DNA from: Glandiceps talaboti
Taxonomy: Eukaryota; Hemichordata; Enteropneusta; Spengelidae
Direction of reading: 5' to 3'
Assembly: GCF_964340395.1 (NCBI RefSeq)
Contig: NC_135549.1
Location: 30,104,832-30,168,831 of the forward strand
Length of the DNA: 64,000 nt
Of the stretch, positions 28,153 through 40,413 are shown one piece after another. The translations under genes and the position numbers were made by a program. The first letter of the stretch is position 1. Every line of letters begins with the position of its first letter. Below the pieces are notes generated by a model that did no database searches, was not told where the DNA came from, and saw only the letters and a program-made list of their open reading frames with translations.

Positions 28153-31097
28153 ACTTCATCAAAGATTCGCACTACTCATCCTTGTTCCCTCATTGATCAC
28201 GTCCTGTAATAGTGACAAATACAGGGCATTCTGGGTCTGTCAGAAGACCATTGACGGTTGAAAATCTCACAAAGTATTTTATTTACTTTTAGCATGTTTA
28301 GGTGCATAGGATAATATGGACGAAGATTAGTCCGTGTACTAACAACTGGAAGTCCCTGAAATAAGAATATCACGCCACCAAGGGTAATGGAAGGAAAACC
28401 AGTCTATTTTAATAATGAAATTGAGAATCTCTCTGGGAATAACCCCAGTACTCAGCAACGCTTCATCCTTGAATCCAATTATGAGACTAGTGTTAGTGGT
28501 AGTGATGCAAGTGCAAAAGTACCACACACACACGCACACACACTTGATATGTGGAACCAGTGACCTAACACCAACAAAGTGGATCCCTTGTTGGAAAGTG
28601 GAGCGTTGCGCGCGGGCTCCACAAAATTGGTCCCAAAACAACAACAATAACATTCATAGTAATGTGTGCATCCAATTTCATGCTATCATACCTCACCCAA
28701 TTATGCACTCTGTGTATGAAAACTCCATACCAGGTAGCCACACACATACAAGCAGTGCTAGAGCGCCCTCATACTGTCCCAATGGAGCTACCTCATTTGC
28801 ATATAAAGTTCAGAAGCTCGAGCCTTGTTTTGGACAAAAGGCACCAAGGCTGACATCCAGGACCAAACTGTGTAAGTTGTACACTAATGGAGATTCATCG
28901 TGAATTTCATATTATCTTCATTATTTTCAACAATTCAACTACAGCAATTAGGTAATATATGGTACTCATATATTCTTGTTATAACCATTTGCTTTGCAAA
29001 TAATCGATTTGGCTAGAACTACCAAATACTTACAGTGTAATCATGTTGTTCATATGACATGTTTTGTGCTAGTTTTAGAAAATTGCCCCCCAAAAAGCAA
29101 TGATCCAAGTCTTGAACAAAAACAAGAATTCACCTATGATTAGCCAAATTTCAGTTATTTCTGACAATGATTATATTTGCGGCAGAATTAAAATTCACTG
29201 TGTGGACGTGTATTATATTACGCTATCAGAGCTGCCTTGGACTATCCATATACGTGCTACACCACTACCCACTAAACTAGTTTTCGGTCATTCCCATTTC
29301 GCGGTCGTCTCGTGTTAATTTCCGTTTATTTTTCTCTGCGTCACATCCTGTCTTAGCAACATGTGCTGCATATTATGGGATATATCCACTGTCGTCTGCG
29401 AAATTTCATGGCACCGAGCACATTACAGAATAACCGACAGGAGAAATTTATCGTGAAGGTATGTCTGTTCAGTCTTTATTTGCGTTGCACATTAGATGGA
29501 AAAGGGAACCCAATATCATTTTGCTCCGAAGTTGTAAAATATTGCACGATGTAAATTCACTGAAAACGTGCATGAATCATTTCTTGTATGATCAACTTGG
29601 CTCGGGTAGGATTTTTTAGGTTTATATAAGCTATGATATATATTTTACATTTGATAAAGTTCGTCTTTTATACCCAGCAGACAGAAATATGTGGTGCATG
29701 ATGGGAAATTTCACTACTTCATTCACATATCTATTAAATGTACTTTTCTAGCAAACAATTGAGTGTGCACACTATTCACATATTAGGCCTAGTAAAGTAC
29801 TACATCACGTATCATAGGAGATATGTGACTTTAGATAAATTTCGTCTTTTATACCCAGCACCTTTATTTAGAAAAATATAGGAATATTTATCTCAAACAG
29901 ACCTTAAAGGGACTATATCTGCAACGAGAATAATTGTTTTCCTATTTTTAAATATTTTATTCAACCAACTTATGTTATTCATGCTGCAGTATGAGGAAGA
30001 GCCTGGTGGCCGAACCCAGACATTGTCATATAAGTGTATAAAATGTTAATAACCAGATTTAAACTGAATGCCTTCCGCCGTAAGGATTTATGCAAAAAAT
30101 TTAGCTCTATATATGTGATTCGTCAAGTCCCAATGAAAGTTAGCTGTCAAAAATGTTGTTCAAATGCCCGCCACGCCTCCTATTCTCAGCACAGGAAATC
30201 TAACCATCCTCGACGTCACTCGGCTTTCGTGATCCCCTACATACCCGGGATATGGCATGTGCGTGTTGAACTTCCTTCTGTATGTCCCACCACGAGTTTA
30301 CACATTTTGTTGAGTGGCGCGCCCTCACTGTACACTAATTATATAGAGGTCAATGTATAGTTCACCATTATTGATACATTGTCGCGAAATGTTCTTCGTA
30401 GGGTATAGGCGAGGCTAGGCTTGGTCTATTTTCCATTTTGACCACACACATTTGGGTACACTTGATAAATATGTGAGAGTGTATTTATTACTGGTCATGA
30501 CCTAGATCGATGACGTACCATATGTAAATACAAAGGAACGGCCCATGGAAACCGTCCTGCCCCCTTTCCGTTTCTACGGATTTTCTGCCAATAAATTTGC
30601 ACTATAAGCTGTCAATAACCAGTCAAAATACTCATTTCAATCTAGTTAGTTGCATTTTTATCTTATTATGGCTTGTTACAAATTCCAAAAGCGCGAAATT
30701 TTGACTTCACGGGCGTCACGCGTCAGACCCAGTCCGAGTCATGTCAGGTAGACGCTCAAGGTGGGTGACGACACCGATTCACAGGTCAAGGCAAAATTTT
30801 AATCAGATTTTTCACAATTTTCTTGAGTTTTTTTCATATATCTGCTGTTCACAACAGGTTAGATTGTAAAGGGAGGATTCGATTTATACATTGTTTCTTT
30901 TGAGGCTAATTTAAATTTCATCGCTTTCTATAATTTTTTCCCGTGTTGACGATCAAATTTACGTCACCGACGTCCGTGGCTAGGGACGCGTTAACGTTAC
31001 GTTGGTAGAGTTCGTATTTTATTCAACCTCGATATCTTTTTGTTTCTTTGATTTTTTATGTGGAATCCACGTTTAAGTGAGTTAACATTATGTCAGT
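28153..31097. other. Intergenic, no gene recognised
   Basis: Noncoding AT-rich sequence with a short (CA) run near 28525. A 30-bp direct repeat (TTCGTCTTTTATACCCAGCA) occurs near 29660 and 29840. Open frames at 28415-28903 and 30034-30360 have no domain and look fortuitous. Confidence 0.45.
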
Positions 31098-32142
31098 TTG
31101 GAATTCCATCAATTTTGTTTAACTAAGTTGTGTAGAATATGTGGGAATAGGGCACAAAGTTCACTGTATGAACTAAAAGGGAAATCCCCAAAATTGTGTT
31201 CAACATATGCCACCCAGATCTTTTCAACATTTAGAATTGATATTAGGGATGATGAGGTAGACATACATCCGACCCACATCTAGCTGCTATCTTTGTTACA
31301 GGAGGCTCCTCAACACAACTGTATTCAATCCTACTGAAGCGAAGCCTGTCTTGAGCGGTGGGTTGTACATCCCAGAGTTGGGGGATGTAGTGTTTGCTTG
31401 GGTTTCAAAGGTCAAAGCAAGGGAGGGAGGCCGAGAAAAGTTAAAAGGGGAAGGCCACAAAGCAAATTGGAGCAGAGAGAAAACAGTCAATTCTTGGGAC
31501 GATTCAGATCTATCTGATGATGGGTTGAATTATTTACAAACTCATCAGGCAAGAAGTTCACAGCAATTTGAGTGGCCTGAAAATTGTAAGCCTGTCACAG
31601 AGAATGATATAAAATGTAGTGTGTGTTTGTTATTGTTCACTTGTCCTCTAGAAAGTCCGTGTGGACATGTCTTTTGTAGTGAGTGTCTGATTAATGTCTT
31701 TAAAACAGAGAGCAAGTTACGTGTTCGTTGTCCCTGTTGTAGTCAGTCAGTCAGTCTGTCTGTCTCATGTTTTTCTGTTCGTCCAGCAAAACTTTATATT
31801 TTAAACATTTTACGTTCTCTACCAATGAAATGCAAAACCTGAAAAGAAATGTCCACTCTTGATACTGTGTTCCGGCATGTATGTCACACTAGCCATAACA
31901 TTAACTCCGAGTCTGAGAAAATCTCAGACGATAACGTCACGACATCAATGCAGATACTTGAGAGACCAACAGACTTGCCCCTTACACCTGTACTAGAAAA
32001 GGTCGCAACTCATCTGCTAAAAAGTAAATTAAATCAATCAGAAGATGGAAAGACAGCTGTATACAGAACTGGTGGACCGGCGAGTTTCACTTTCATGTTC
32101 ATCTCTTCATTGTACAATTACCTACTGAAATTACTTCTCTAA
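31098..32142 (+). pseudogene. RAG1-like N-terminal region (RAG1L / N-RAG relic)
   Basis: Follows the noncore N-terminal half of RAG1 (the V(D)J recombinase subunit; transposase in invertebrate RAG-like elements) in order. KLCRICG is at ~31128, as in vertebrate RAG1; FRIDIRDD..DIHPT (31230-31274) matches RAG1 FRID....D..IHPT; then CYLC in a shifted frame (31285); W..H....CSVC and a basic GGRPRKVKRGRPQSK stretch (31359-31460) in a third frame. A C3HC4 RING follows (31615-31740: C..C, CGHVFC..C, CPCC), then LYILNILRSLPMKC, matching RAG1 FL..LNSLMVKC. Next is a finger ending RHVCHTSH, broken by one in-frame TGA (31840-31842). The frame then ends near 32142 after LEKVATHLLKSKL. At least three frameshifts plus the stop make it a pseudogene. 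No DDE core or RAG2-like gene follows. The source is either a full RAG-like transposon or an N-RAG element as reported from Aplysia. Confidence 0.8.
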
Positions 32143-32149
32143 ATATTGC

Positions 32150-33630
32150 AGGACAATATGTCATTTTTCACGCTAAACTTGAATTCAAACTTGCATGTGT
32201 AGTATCTTTACAGTGAAGTATTCTGCACCATTGAAAAAAATTAATATACTTTGTGACATGCGCTGGAAATCACATCAAATTTTTCAAGTAATCTCCTTGA
32301 AGACTAATTCATACAATAACTTTCCAAATATTAATTAATGTAGGACATAATTGAAAAAAGTACACGAAGCTGCATCTGAAAATAAATACGTAACAATACT
32401 AATTATTCATTGACAAAAACATATATGACAAATGAACAAAAAACGAAAACCTAGTAGTTACGATTGCTTTATTTTACTTTGCACACAATGGTAGAGTACA
32501 TATTAAAATGGAAATCTCAGAAATCCCTGAAATGCCCGAATGTTTCAATACAGGACTCAAGCTGCATTTAACTCTTTGATGAATATGCCATATATAAGAA
32601 AGGAAGTAAGTCTGCTGCTAGTTTTCAAGTTGGGAAACTACAGCGAATGGTCAAGAAAGGAAGATGGGGTTTTATTGAATACAGTGAGCCAATAACTTTC
32701 GACAGTGAACTGACTAAAGAAGTTGATGGTATACTTCTGATGATAAATATTCATCTTCTTACAAGGTTGTTCTACGGACTTGTCAACTTTTCTACAATGA
32801 AGGAAAGAGACATGTAACAAGGAATTCAATAAAGAGAAGAGAAAAGAAGTTAGAGAGACTGACAGGACAGAAAGGACAGAGAATAGAACTGAAAAAATAC
32901 AGATTGTTTTTCCTTGCCTGTCACAAGGTGAATTTTAAAGTATACTAGACTGACCTAAATTTAATAGGATGGTTGGTGGCTATTATTAGCATATTTGAGT
33001 ACAGGTGGTGGATAGGGAACTTATACATGGTCTGAGAACCCGTCCTCGTGGCACGGATCACTTTTGCTTCGCCGGCTGACGACCAAACATTATCTTGGTT
33101 GGAGCCTTGCTGGTTGTTGTTGCTGTGTGGACTCTGAAATTCTACACTAACTGTGAACCGTAGAATTTCGTGGAATCTGCTTCAGGCTGGTATGCTGAAA
33201 CGCTAACTGAAACCCAAACAACAGTGTGTGACTGCTTCGGATTCACTCGACGAAAGTAATTCGATAGTACTGAACTTGTAAGTAATTCACACGAACAACG
33301 CGTACGTGCATGTGTCGGGAGACAACCTGAACTCTTAGTTGTGACTAATTAAGTTGCCACCACCAACCTTTAACTTAACCTTTAACTCGTGTTACATGCA
33401 ATGTACTAGAATTTAATTCTTTAGCCTTACTGAGTGTTGTACATTATTTTTTGACTTGCGTTAACATAACAAAGTAGTCTCAGTGAAACCTGTGACCTCG
33501 TGTGTATTCGTGCATTTAGAAACGGTTGGTTCCCCACCCTCTACACAGCAATTACGCCACAAAATCCACTTGGTTATCTTGACATTATCTTAACATTGCC
33601 CCCCCCCCTTTATTTCGCCCGATTGTAGCG
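32150..33630. other. No gene recognised downstream of the RAG1-like relic
   Basis: I searched all frames for RAG1-core-like DDE motifs and kelch repeats and saw none. Noncoding, AT-rich. Confidence 0.5.
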
Positions 33631-33631
33631 T

Positions 33632-34500
33632 TTGTTTCGGGTTAAACGTCAGAACGAAAAAAGGCACAAAAACAGACGAAAAAGCCCTCAAAATCACACC
33701 AAACGCTACAATTATTGCAGCTACAACAAAACAAGTGTTATCATTCATAGAGCATGTCGATTTTCAAGGGGTAATTCTACCTCCAAGTCAAAGTGCATAC
33801 AGTGTCGCATGCCGAAGGTTGTGGTGCAAAAGCAAAGCAGCGTTCGGAAAAGGAGAAGGGGTAATAATATGACAGATTTTGAAATTTATTTATTTATTAA
33901 ACTTTATTTAAAGAGGGTAGCCCAGTTGACCTTGGCCAATCTTCCCTGGGGTACTCTAAATATAAACAGTACAAAGACAAAAGAGACATACAAACTATAC
34001 GATAAGGACATACAATAAACAGCAAAAGCGTCTAAAATTTTGTCATAATATATTGGTGACAGCCTTGTGTGAGAGTAATGGAGGTGGAGAAAAGTCAGCA
34101 ATTTATTAGTGGTATACTGGATGACAGCAAGTCAGAAATTGAAAATAATCGCAAAGTAATGGAAGTTGTGGTTACTGATCTGAAGCAATCCGTGAATACA
34201 ATTGAAGTACAATATCAAAAATTGGCAGACGAAATAGTTGATTTGCAATGTAGATCTATGAGGGATAACTTACTGTTCTTCAACATTCGTGAAACGGAAG
34301 ACGAAAACGGCACAGAAATAATCCAGAATTTCTGTGCTGAAAAACTGGAGATTACTGACACAGAATGGGTAAACCCCAGCGTTCACAAAACACGTCCCAA
34401 GATTGAAAGCCAAGTCAAAACAAGGTGGAGGGTCAATAATCTTGATACGAGACTCTTTTGTACCATATATTTCCATTTGCGATATTTTCTTCGACACAAT
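33632..34500 (+). pseudogene. LINE ORF1 (coiled coil + RRM-type), interrupted
   Basis: The first part (33632-33880) is strongly basic with a CIQCRMPK cysteine pair. After a foreign insert at about 33885-34050, the frame resumes with an acidic heptad-rich coiled coil and SMRDNLLFFNIRETED, the start of the RRM-like domain typical of LINE ORF1 RNA-binding proteins. It shifts frame at the C-terminus. It lies just upstream of the endonuclease/RT part, as ORF1 should. Confidence 0.7.
33885..34050 (-). mobile_element. Antisense LINE/SINE 3'-tail insert in ORF1
   Basis: TTTATTTATTTATTAAACTT then GAGGGTAGCCCAGTTGACCT reads on the minus strand as a 3' untranslated end with a poly(A)-like tail. It splits the ORF1 of the surrounding LINE, so it inserted later. 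Exact ends are uncertain. Confidence 0.5.
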
Positions 34501-34579
34501 CATATGGTTAAAAATTGACGAGCCATTAAGTATAGATGGCTCTGATATGTATTGTACCTTTGTATAGTTTCCACCGGCA

Positions 34580-35225
34580 GGTTCAAGTTTTTATAAATTT
34601 TATGATTGCGACGTATTCTATGAAATTGAAAGCCAAATAGCATTGTTTCAATCCCTAGGCAAGGTTATTGTCGTAGGTAATACTAATAGTAGAACCCTCC
34701 TTTGCAATGATTTTATTCTGTTGGATACTTTACATGATTCTGTTATTAATAACACTGATAATTTGATAAGATATGAGAGTGATACAAACCTAGCACCTCG
34801 TGTTAATCCTGATATAGGATATAATGAGTATGGTTTTAGATTGATTAATTTATGCAAGGCTACGTACTGGTTTACGAATTTTAAATGGTCGACATGAAGA
34901 AGGTCAAAGTGGTGATTTTACTTTCAATGGTGCACGTGGGATGAGTGTTATTGATTATGTGTTGTCACCAACAGAAGTTTTTCCTTTGATAAACAAATTT
35001 ATAGTTTCTAACTTTACTGAATATTCAGACCATGCATCTTTGCAAATCAAACTGGTGATAAAACACCTGCATATATCTGAAGATACCAATGGGGATACAG
35101 ACATCGGGACGGAACGTGAAGTGTACAGATGGTGTAGTGATAACACACCACAGTGTCGCGAGGCAGTTAGGGTCAACCTTGACCAACTGAAATCATCTTT
35201 CAACGAGGCTGAAATTGTCACATAA
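34580..35225 (+). pseudogene. LINE endonuclease domain, partial
   Basis: Pieces VIVVGNTNSRT (for the usual GDFN.R), DLNIG-like NPDIGYNEYGFRLINLC, FTFNGARGMSVIDYVL and FTEYSDHASL follow the C-terminal half of an APE-type LINE endonuclease, with SDH the catalytic Asp-His. The N-terminal half is missing and there is at least one frameshift near 34895. It leads into the RT. Confidence 0.75.
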
Positions 35226-35231
35226 GCTACA

Positions 35232-36967
35232 ATGGACAGTAACATTAACAGGTTTACAGAAGCATTGACTGGGATTTTCAAACCATTTTGTAAAACGAAT
35301 CAAGCTAGACATCGCTCACATGAAACTGGTGCATTTAATCGACATAATTTGACACAGTGTGTACCTGACAAACCTTGGTTCAACGATGAACTCAAACGTT
35401 GTTATCGAGATTATAAATATGCGCATGCACTTAAGCAATTTAATGGTAATAAACAAATGACCATCATGTTATACTAAATGACAAGAAACGAAAATATAAG
35501 ACATTAGAACGCAAGCGTAAGAGATCATACTTACGTACAGAGGGTAACATGTTAGACAAGTTGAAAATGAATAATCCTAAAGAGTTTTTTAAACAGTTTT
35601 CACGTCGGAAAAGGGTGAAAACTGAGGTAAATTTATGTAATTTTTTTGAGTTTTTCAAAACTTAATCTTTAACCTATGTTGATGCGGAGCCTGTTGCTGA
35701 AAACCTGGTAGACTCGCAAAATATTCTTTTTGATGAACTTGAGAATGATATTACAGAGGATGAGATTCGTAAGGCTATTTGTAAGTTGAAAAGGGGTAAG
35801 AGTCATGGACCAGACGGTATCCTAAATGAGCTTTTCATTGAGTGTAAAGATTTTCTTCTACCAATTTTGCAGAGAATATTTAACAGTGTATTGATAACAG
35901 GGTACTTTCCTGAAAGTTGGTCGTCTTCAGTAATTATACCTATCTTTAAAAAAGGAGACTCTAAAATTGCCAATAACTATCGTGGAATTAGTCTGGTTAG
36001 TCATTTTGGGAAACGTTTTACATCAATTATAAATCACCGACTTTTCACATGGTCTTCATCTCAAAATATAATTACTGATGCACAGTTTGGGCTTATGCCT
36101 GGTTTTGGCACAGTAGATGCTATTTTTGTCTTAAATACCCGTGTCACTAAATCTCTGTCATCTAAGAAGCGCCTATATTGTGCTTTCATTGATTTCAAAA
36201 AGGCATTCGACTCTGTAAATCGATGTAAACTGCATAAACTTTCAAAAATTGGAATTAGAGGGAAGATTTTATCTATCATTCGTTCTATGTATGCCAACGT
36301 CAGATCTTGTGTTGCAGTAGATGGTTTTATATCAGATCATTTTATAAGTAAAGTAGGTTTAATGCAAGGGGAAGTTTTATCTCCTATATTATTTTCTATG
36401 TATATTAACGACTTAGAAATGGGTTTTCTAAACAATGATTGTATACCTCTAGAGTGTAAATCTCTAAGTTTATTCTTGTTGATGTATGCTGACGATTTAG
36501 TTTTATTTTCGGAAAGTGTACAAGGATTGCAGCAACAGTTCAATTACCTTTTGGATTACTCGAGAAACTGGAATTTAGAGGTCAATATTGAAAAGACAAA
36601 GATTATGGTTTTCAGGAATGGTGGTAGACTGAGAATTAATGAGCAATGGGTTTACGATGGACAATTTGTTGAAGTGGTTGATAAGTTTACTTATCTAGGA
36701 ATGTTGCTGAGTTATAATAACAAGTTTTCTTGCACGGAAAAACAATTTGCGGACCAGGGTAGGAAGGCACTTTTTGCATTACACCGTAACACCTCTTCAC
36801 TATCCCTGAACCATGAAACTTTGTTATTTTTGTTTGATTGTTACGTTGGTAATATTCTCTCATATGCGTCAGAAGTTTGGGGATTACACAAGGGTCAAAA
36901 TATTGAAAGAGTTCACCTTGATTTCTGTAAACGCATTCGTGGAGTAAAAAAGTCGACATGTAATGTG
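35232..36967 (+). pseudogene. LINE reverse transcriptase
   Basis: An uninterrupted frame of 394 codons (35786-36967) has KRGKSHGPDGI, IIPIFKKGD, NNYRGISLVS, FIDFKKAFDSVN, GLMQGEVLSPILFSMYINDL and the catalytic MYADDLVLFSE, then the thumb-side WNLEVNIEKTKIMVF and a C-terminal SYASEVWG stretch. This is a non-LTR (LINE) RT; the clade is unresolved. The linker before it has two small disruptions. The protein stops where an opposite-strand LINE piece begins (36968), so its C-terminus and 3' UTR are lost. Confidence 0.9.
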
Positions 36968-37549
36968 TAAGTTGAAATGATTCTATAAGCATAGTCCAGT
37001 CTTGGGACTCTTGTTTCTTCAGGAGATCTACATTAAAATCCCCCACGAGTATTAACTCTTTATTTTCCGAAGTTATCTTCAATCCATGTATTGCTCAAAT
37101 CTCTGCACCAGCTGACGGACGAGCCTGGCGGTCGATAGACACTAGCAATCAGGATGGGTGATGCATTAGGAAATGTAACTTCAATCCATATGACTGCGAT
37201 ATTGGGGTGATCTAGATTTATATGGGATGACATTATTAACAAGTAGACAGCTTCCATTGTTCATTTGGTCGTGTTGTTTCATGAACGTGAACTGACTGTT
37301 AGTCATATGTATGACTGGTTTACCTTCGTTGTCTGTTGTACTGCTACTTGAGCTTGTGTTAAGGTCTTCACCTTTGTTTTCTTCTTCCATCTCGTCACAT
37401 ATGGATTTCTCTACGTCTTTAACCGCATCGATTATTATGCGCATATGCACATTCTCTCCTGTCCTTGATGCCACAATGTTCCATGGCCATATAATAGCAG
37501 GTTCGGTCCAAATGTCTGTCAGGCGAATGCGTGTCTCGGCGTTCATCAT
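36968..37549 (-). pseudogene. Second LINE, endonuclease N-terminal region
   Basis: On the minus strand, in order: VIHMTNSQF, NGSCLLVNNV, then IWIEVTFPNASPILIASVYR and PPGSSVSWC, then ENKELILVGDFNVDLLKK. This is the first half of a LINE APE endonuclease (VYRPP and GDFN signatures). Two frameshifts separate the pieces. It ends abruptly at the plus-strand RT, with a different GDFN context, so it comes from another LINE family. Confidence 0.7.
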
Positions 37550-37559
37550 TGCCGCAGTC

Positions 37560-38740
37560 GGAGTGAGGATGGGGGGGGGGGGGAGGAATTCATTTGATCT
37601 CAGATTCCCCGTGAGCAGCCATTTAACACTCTCAGCATACAGTCGGGAGCCATATCATCCAAAGCACTGATAATGGCGTGAGCTGCTGTCTGGCGATTTA
37701 AAATGATCGACTTTAGTTATCGAAAAATTTTCTTGTTTGTCCCTTTAGTCCTCGTAAAATGGAATTCATCATGATCAGAATAAACCTGACGAGCTGTTCA
37801 TCTGATCAAGGTTCAGAAGGGAATGAATTTGACAAAGGAAAACATATGTTCAGCTCAATAAAGAGGTTGGCGAATATTAGCGGATATATCATTGCAAAAC
37901 CAGTGATAACCTGTCTAATTAACAGATAGTTTATAAACTTTAGAACGATATTTAGATGGGATAATTAGCAGATATATTTTTGTAAAACGTTTTTCACTAG
38001 GGGTGGTCCGTCTAATTAGCACATAGTTTATAAAGTTTAGAACGATATTTAGATCTTTAGACCATCAGCTGTCTAAACTTGTAGCTAAACTTTCCAAATT
38101 TATATATAAAGTGTAGATTTAGATTTAGACACTTCTAATTTAGATTTCTAAACTTCTAGTTAAGCTTTCCAAACTGGCTAAAACACAATTTCACATCTTA
38201 ATACACATACCAATTTCATCTCCAAAATTGTATTTTCTTTATTACATTTATATCAATTACTATTCTATCGTCACACCAAGGTGAAAGGTCATGCATGTTA
38301 GCAAAAAAAGAAAAATAACTTCATGTGGAAGTAGCCAAATACTTTTTGTGAATATCTTGTCATTTTATTTCAAACAAACAAGGAGCATGTCTTAGTATTT
38401 ACTGTATTTTACATTACATCTGTGTGCAATGCACATTTACATATAAATAGATTTCATTCAATTTGGAAGTTTTACAGTGCGCATGTCAACAGGTGACATG
38501 TTGTTCAATACTCACCATACAACCGCTTCTATATGGTTTGCACTTACCCCTAGCCTTAGTAAATGATAATAGGTAAGCCTTATTTCTGCCTTGTACAGGC
38601 CACCCTTTTCTTTTGTTTCCAAAGTTCTAAGATTTGTCAATGTCTTCTGTTGATTTGCTCCACAACTCTCTTTATCTTTCTACTGTTCTTTATGTTATTC
38701 AATAATCCCATTGTTATCAAGATCTTCTAGTGCTTCTTGT
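37560..38740. other. Noncoding; G-run and tandem duplication
   Basis: A G12 run near 37570 and a tandem duplication of about 100 bp at 37875-38066 (shared GATATTTAGAT, ATAGTTTATAAA, GTCTAATTA). No gene recognised. Confidence 0.5.
37875..38066. repeat. Tandem duplication, ~100-bp unit
   Basis: GTCTAATTAACAGATAGTTT at 37914 recurs as GTCTAATTAGCACATAGTTT at 38021, each followed by TTTAGAACGATATTTAGAT. The left parts (ATTAGC.GATATAT, TTG.AAAAC) also recur. Confidence 0.75.
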
Positions 38741-38744
38741 ACTT

Positions 38745-39422
38745 TCATTCTTCAAGAGATTCCACTTTCTTCTCCTCTTCTGCTAACTTCTGGTTTAACA
38801 CATGATTTGCTTTTTCACGTTTACTTGCTTTTTTAGCAAAACTCTTTGCTACTGATTCTTTTTCATCTGCCAAGTCAAGAAGTAATTCTGTAGTGTTTTT
38901 CCATTTGTCTCTTTCGCAGCTTAACGTATCAACTGCTTTATTCACAGCATTGGTAACAGTCATCTCAACAGGTTTGCCCATTGTTGCATGTCTTGTTGAT
39001 TAGTCTGTATTCGTGACTCTCTTTTTTTTTTACTTGTTATTGTAGTTTATTTAGGCTATTAACCATTACTTCCTATTTTTTTCTGCATTTTCTGTTTAAC
39101 TAATGTCACCTGTTGCTGTGTTTTAAGCTTCATATGATTCAACTGTTCCTGTGTTCTGTAGGCCATTGCACCGGATTTCATTTTATTTTAGATTTTCAAC
39201 ACTTATTATAGCTTTATATCTTTTGTTCACCATGTTCCCTGTCCTAACACCTACAGTACTCTTCATCTGTGAAAGCAACTCTTCTTTGACAGCTAACCTT
39301 TTTCTGGTTATCTGTAGATGACTTTCGATCTTTATTTTTTCTGATTTCAATCTTTCCTTACTGGGTGAATGATTGTAGCTTACCCCACTTCGGAGCTGCA
39401 GACGTTGTAGGTCAGCATACAC
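38745..39422 (-). pseudogene. Coiled-coil reading-frame pieces
   Basis: Two charged, helix-forming stretches: KERLKSEKIKIESHLQ (39183-39422) and KSFAKKASKREKANHVLNQK (38745-38981). No domain is recognised. They lie downstream of the minus-strand DDE transposase and may be its tail or part of another element. Confidence 0.35.
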
Positions 39423-39639
39423 TGTCGTAGGGAGCTGGGCTTTGTACAGTATGGTGTTGGTGATGGGTGTCTTTCATTTTCAAAGTAGGGAGGAGGTGAT
39501 TGAAGTGCATCAGTAAAACATCATTGTAAGTTGGGAGCTGAATGCAAGCCATGTTATTCTGGATTTGGAACTGTCCACCTTCATTTATGACATTGATTTG
39601 TTCATCAGTTTTTTCTCGCTTCATTCACGTGTTTCTCCT

Positions 39640-40347
39640 TATGTTCTGTATTGACACAGTACTTCCATTGCTTTATCAAAGACCTGAAAACAAGGAACAA
39701 TAAAATAAGTTGTCGTCGTCATCATAATCATCATCAACAAAATTTAATAATCACAAATAATGAATACACGGGCTAAACGGTGACCCCCCCCCCCCCATAA
39801 AGCGAAACACGACTCATTTTCATGAGTAAGTGAAGGCCAAAGACAAGCCTGGGCTATATTTTCGGTAAAGTGGCGATATTCACGACATGGTATGCACGAT
39901 TTTGAGTGACGCAAAATCACTATCGCATTTTGCTCACCCCAACCACGCTCAGGAAAAAAAAAACATTCTTCCTTGAACCATGTAAAGAAGGCTACAGCCA
40001 CAACGTTCTCTTTCGTGACATAAAAGTTAGTAACATGAATACACATTAATGAATGCCACTATGCCTTGTCTTTGCAGTCCATCAACATAAAAACAATACA
40101 AGTGCACAAACGTAAACATGGTAAATCAGTCTGAAATGGGAGCATTTAAATTCTAGCAGATACGCACTGTCGTATCTTTTATTTCAACATGATCAGTCAC
40201 TTCAATTTACCCAAAGAATAAACGAAGAATACTTTCGTTATACTACTGTACACCTCATATCATTTTGTACATTCGTAGTCAAGTTCCTTTCCAAAATGAG
40301 AACACGTGGCATTATTTAGTTCTCAGACAACATAGTTGTGTAATAAA

Positions 40348-40413
<66 letters not shown>

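Noticed and set aside
28415-28903. 162-codon frame
   Set aside because: No domain, spans a CA run, no splice or start support; likely fortuitous.
30034-30360. 108-codon frame
   Set aside because: No recognised motif and no supporting context.
31840-31842. TGA read as selenocysteine
   Set aside because: The surrounding gene has several frameshifts and no selenocysteine-insertion element was identified; a nonsense mutation is simpler.
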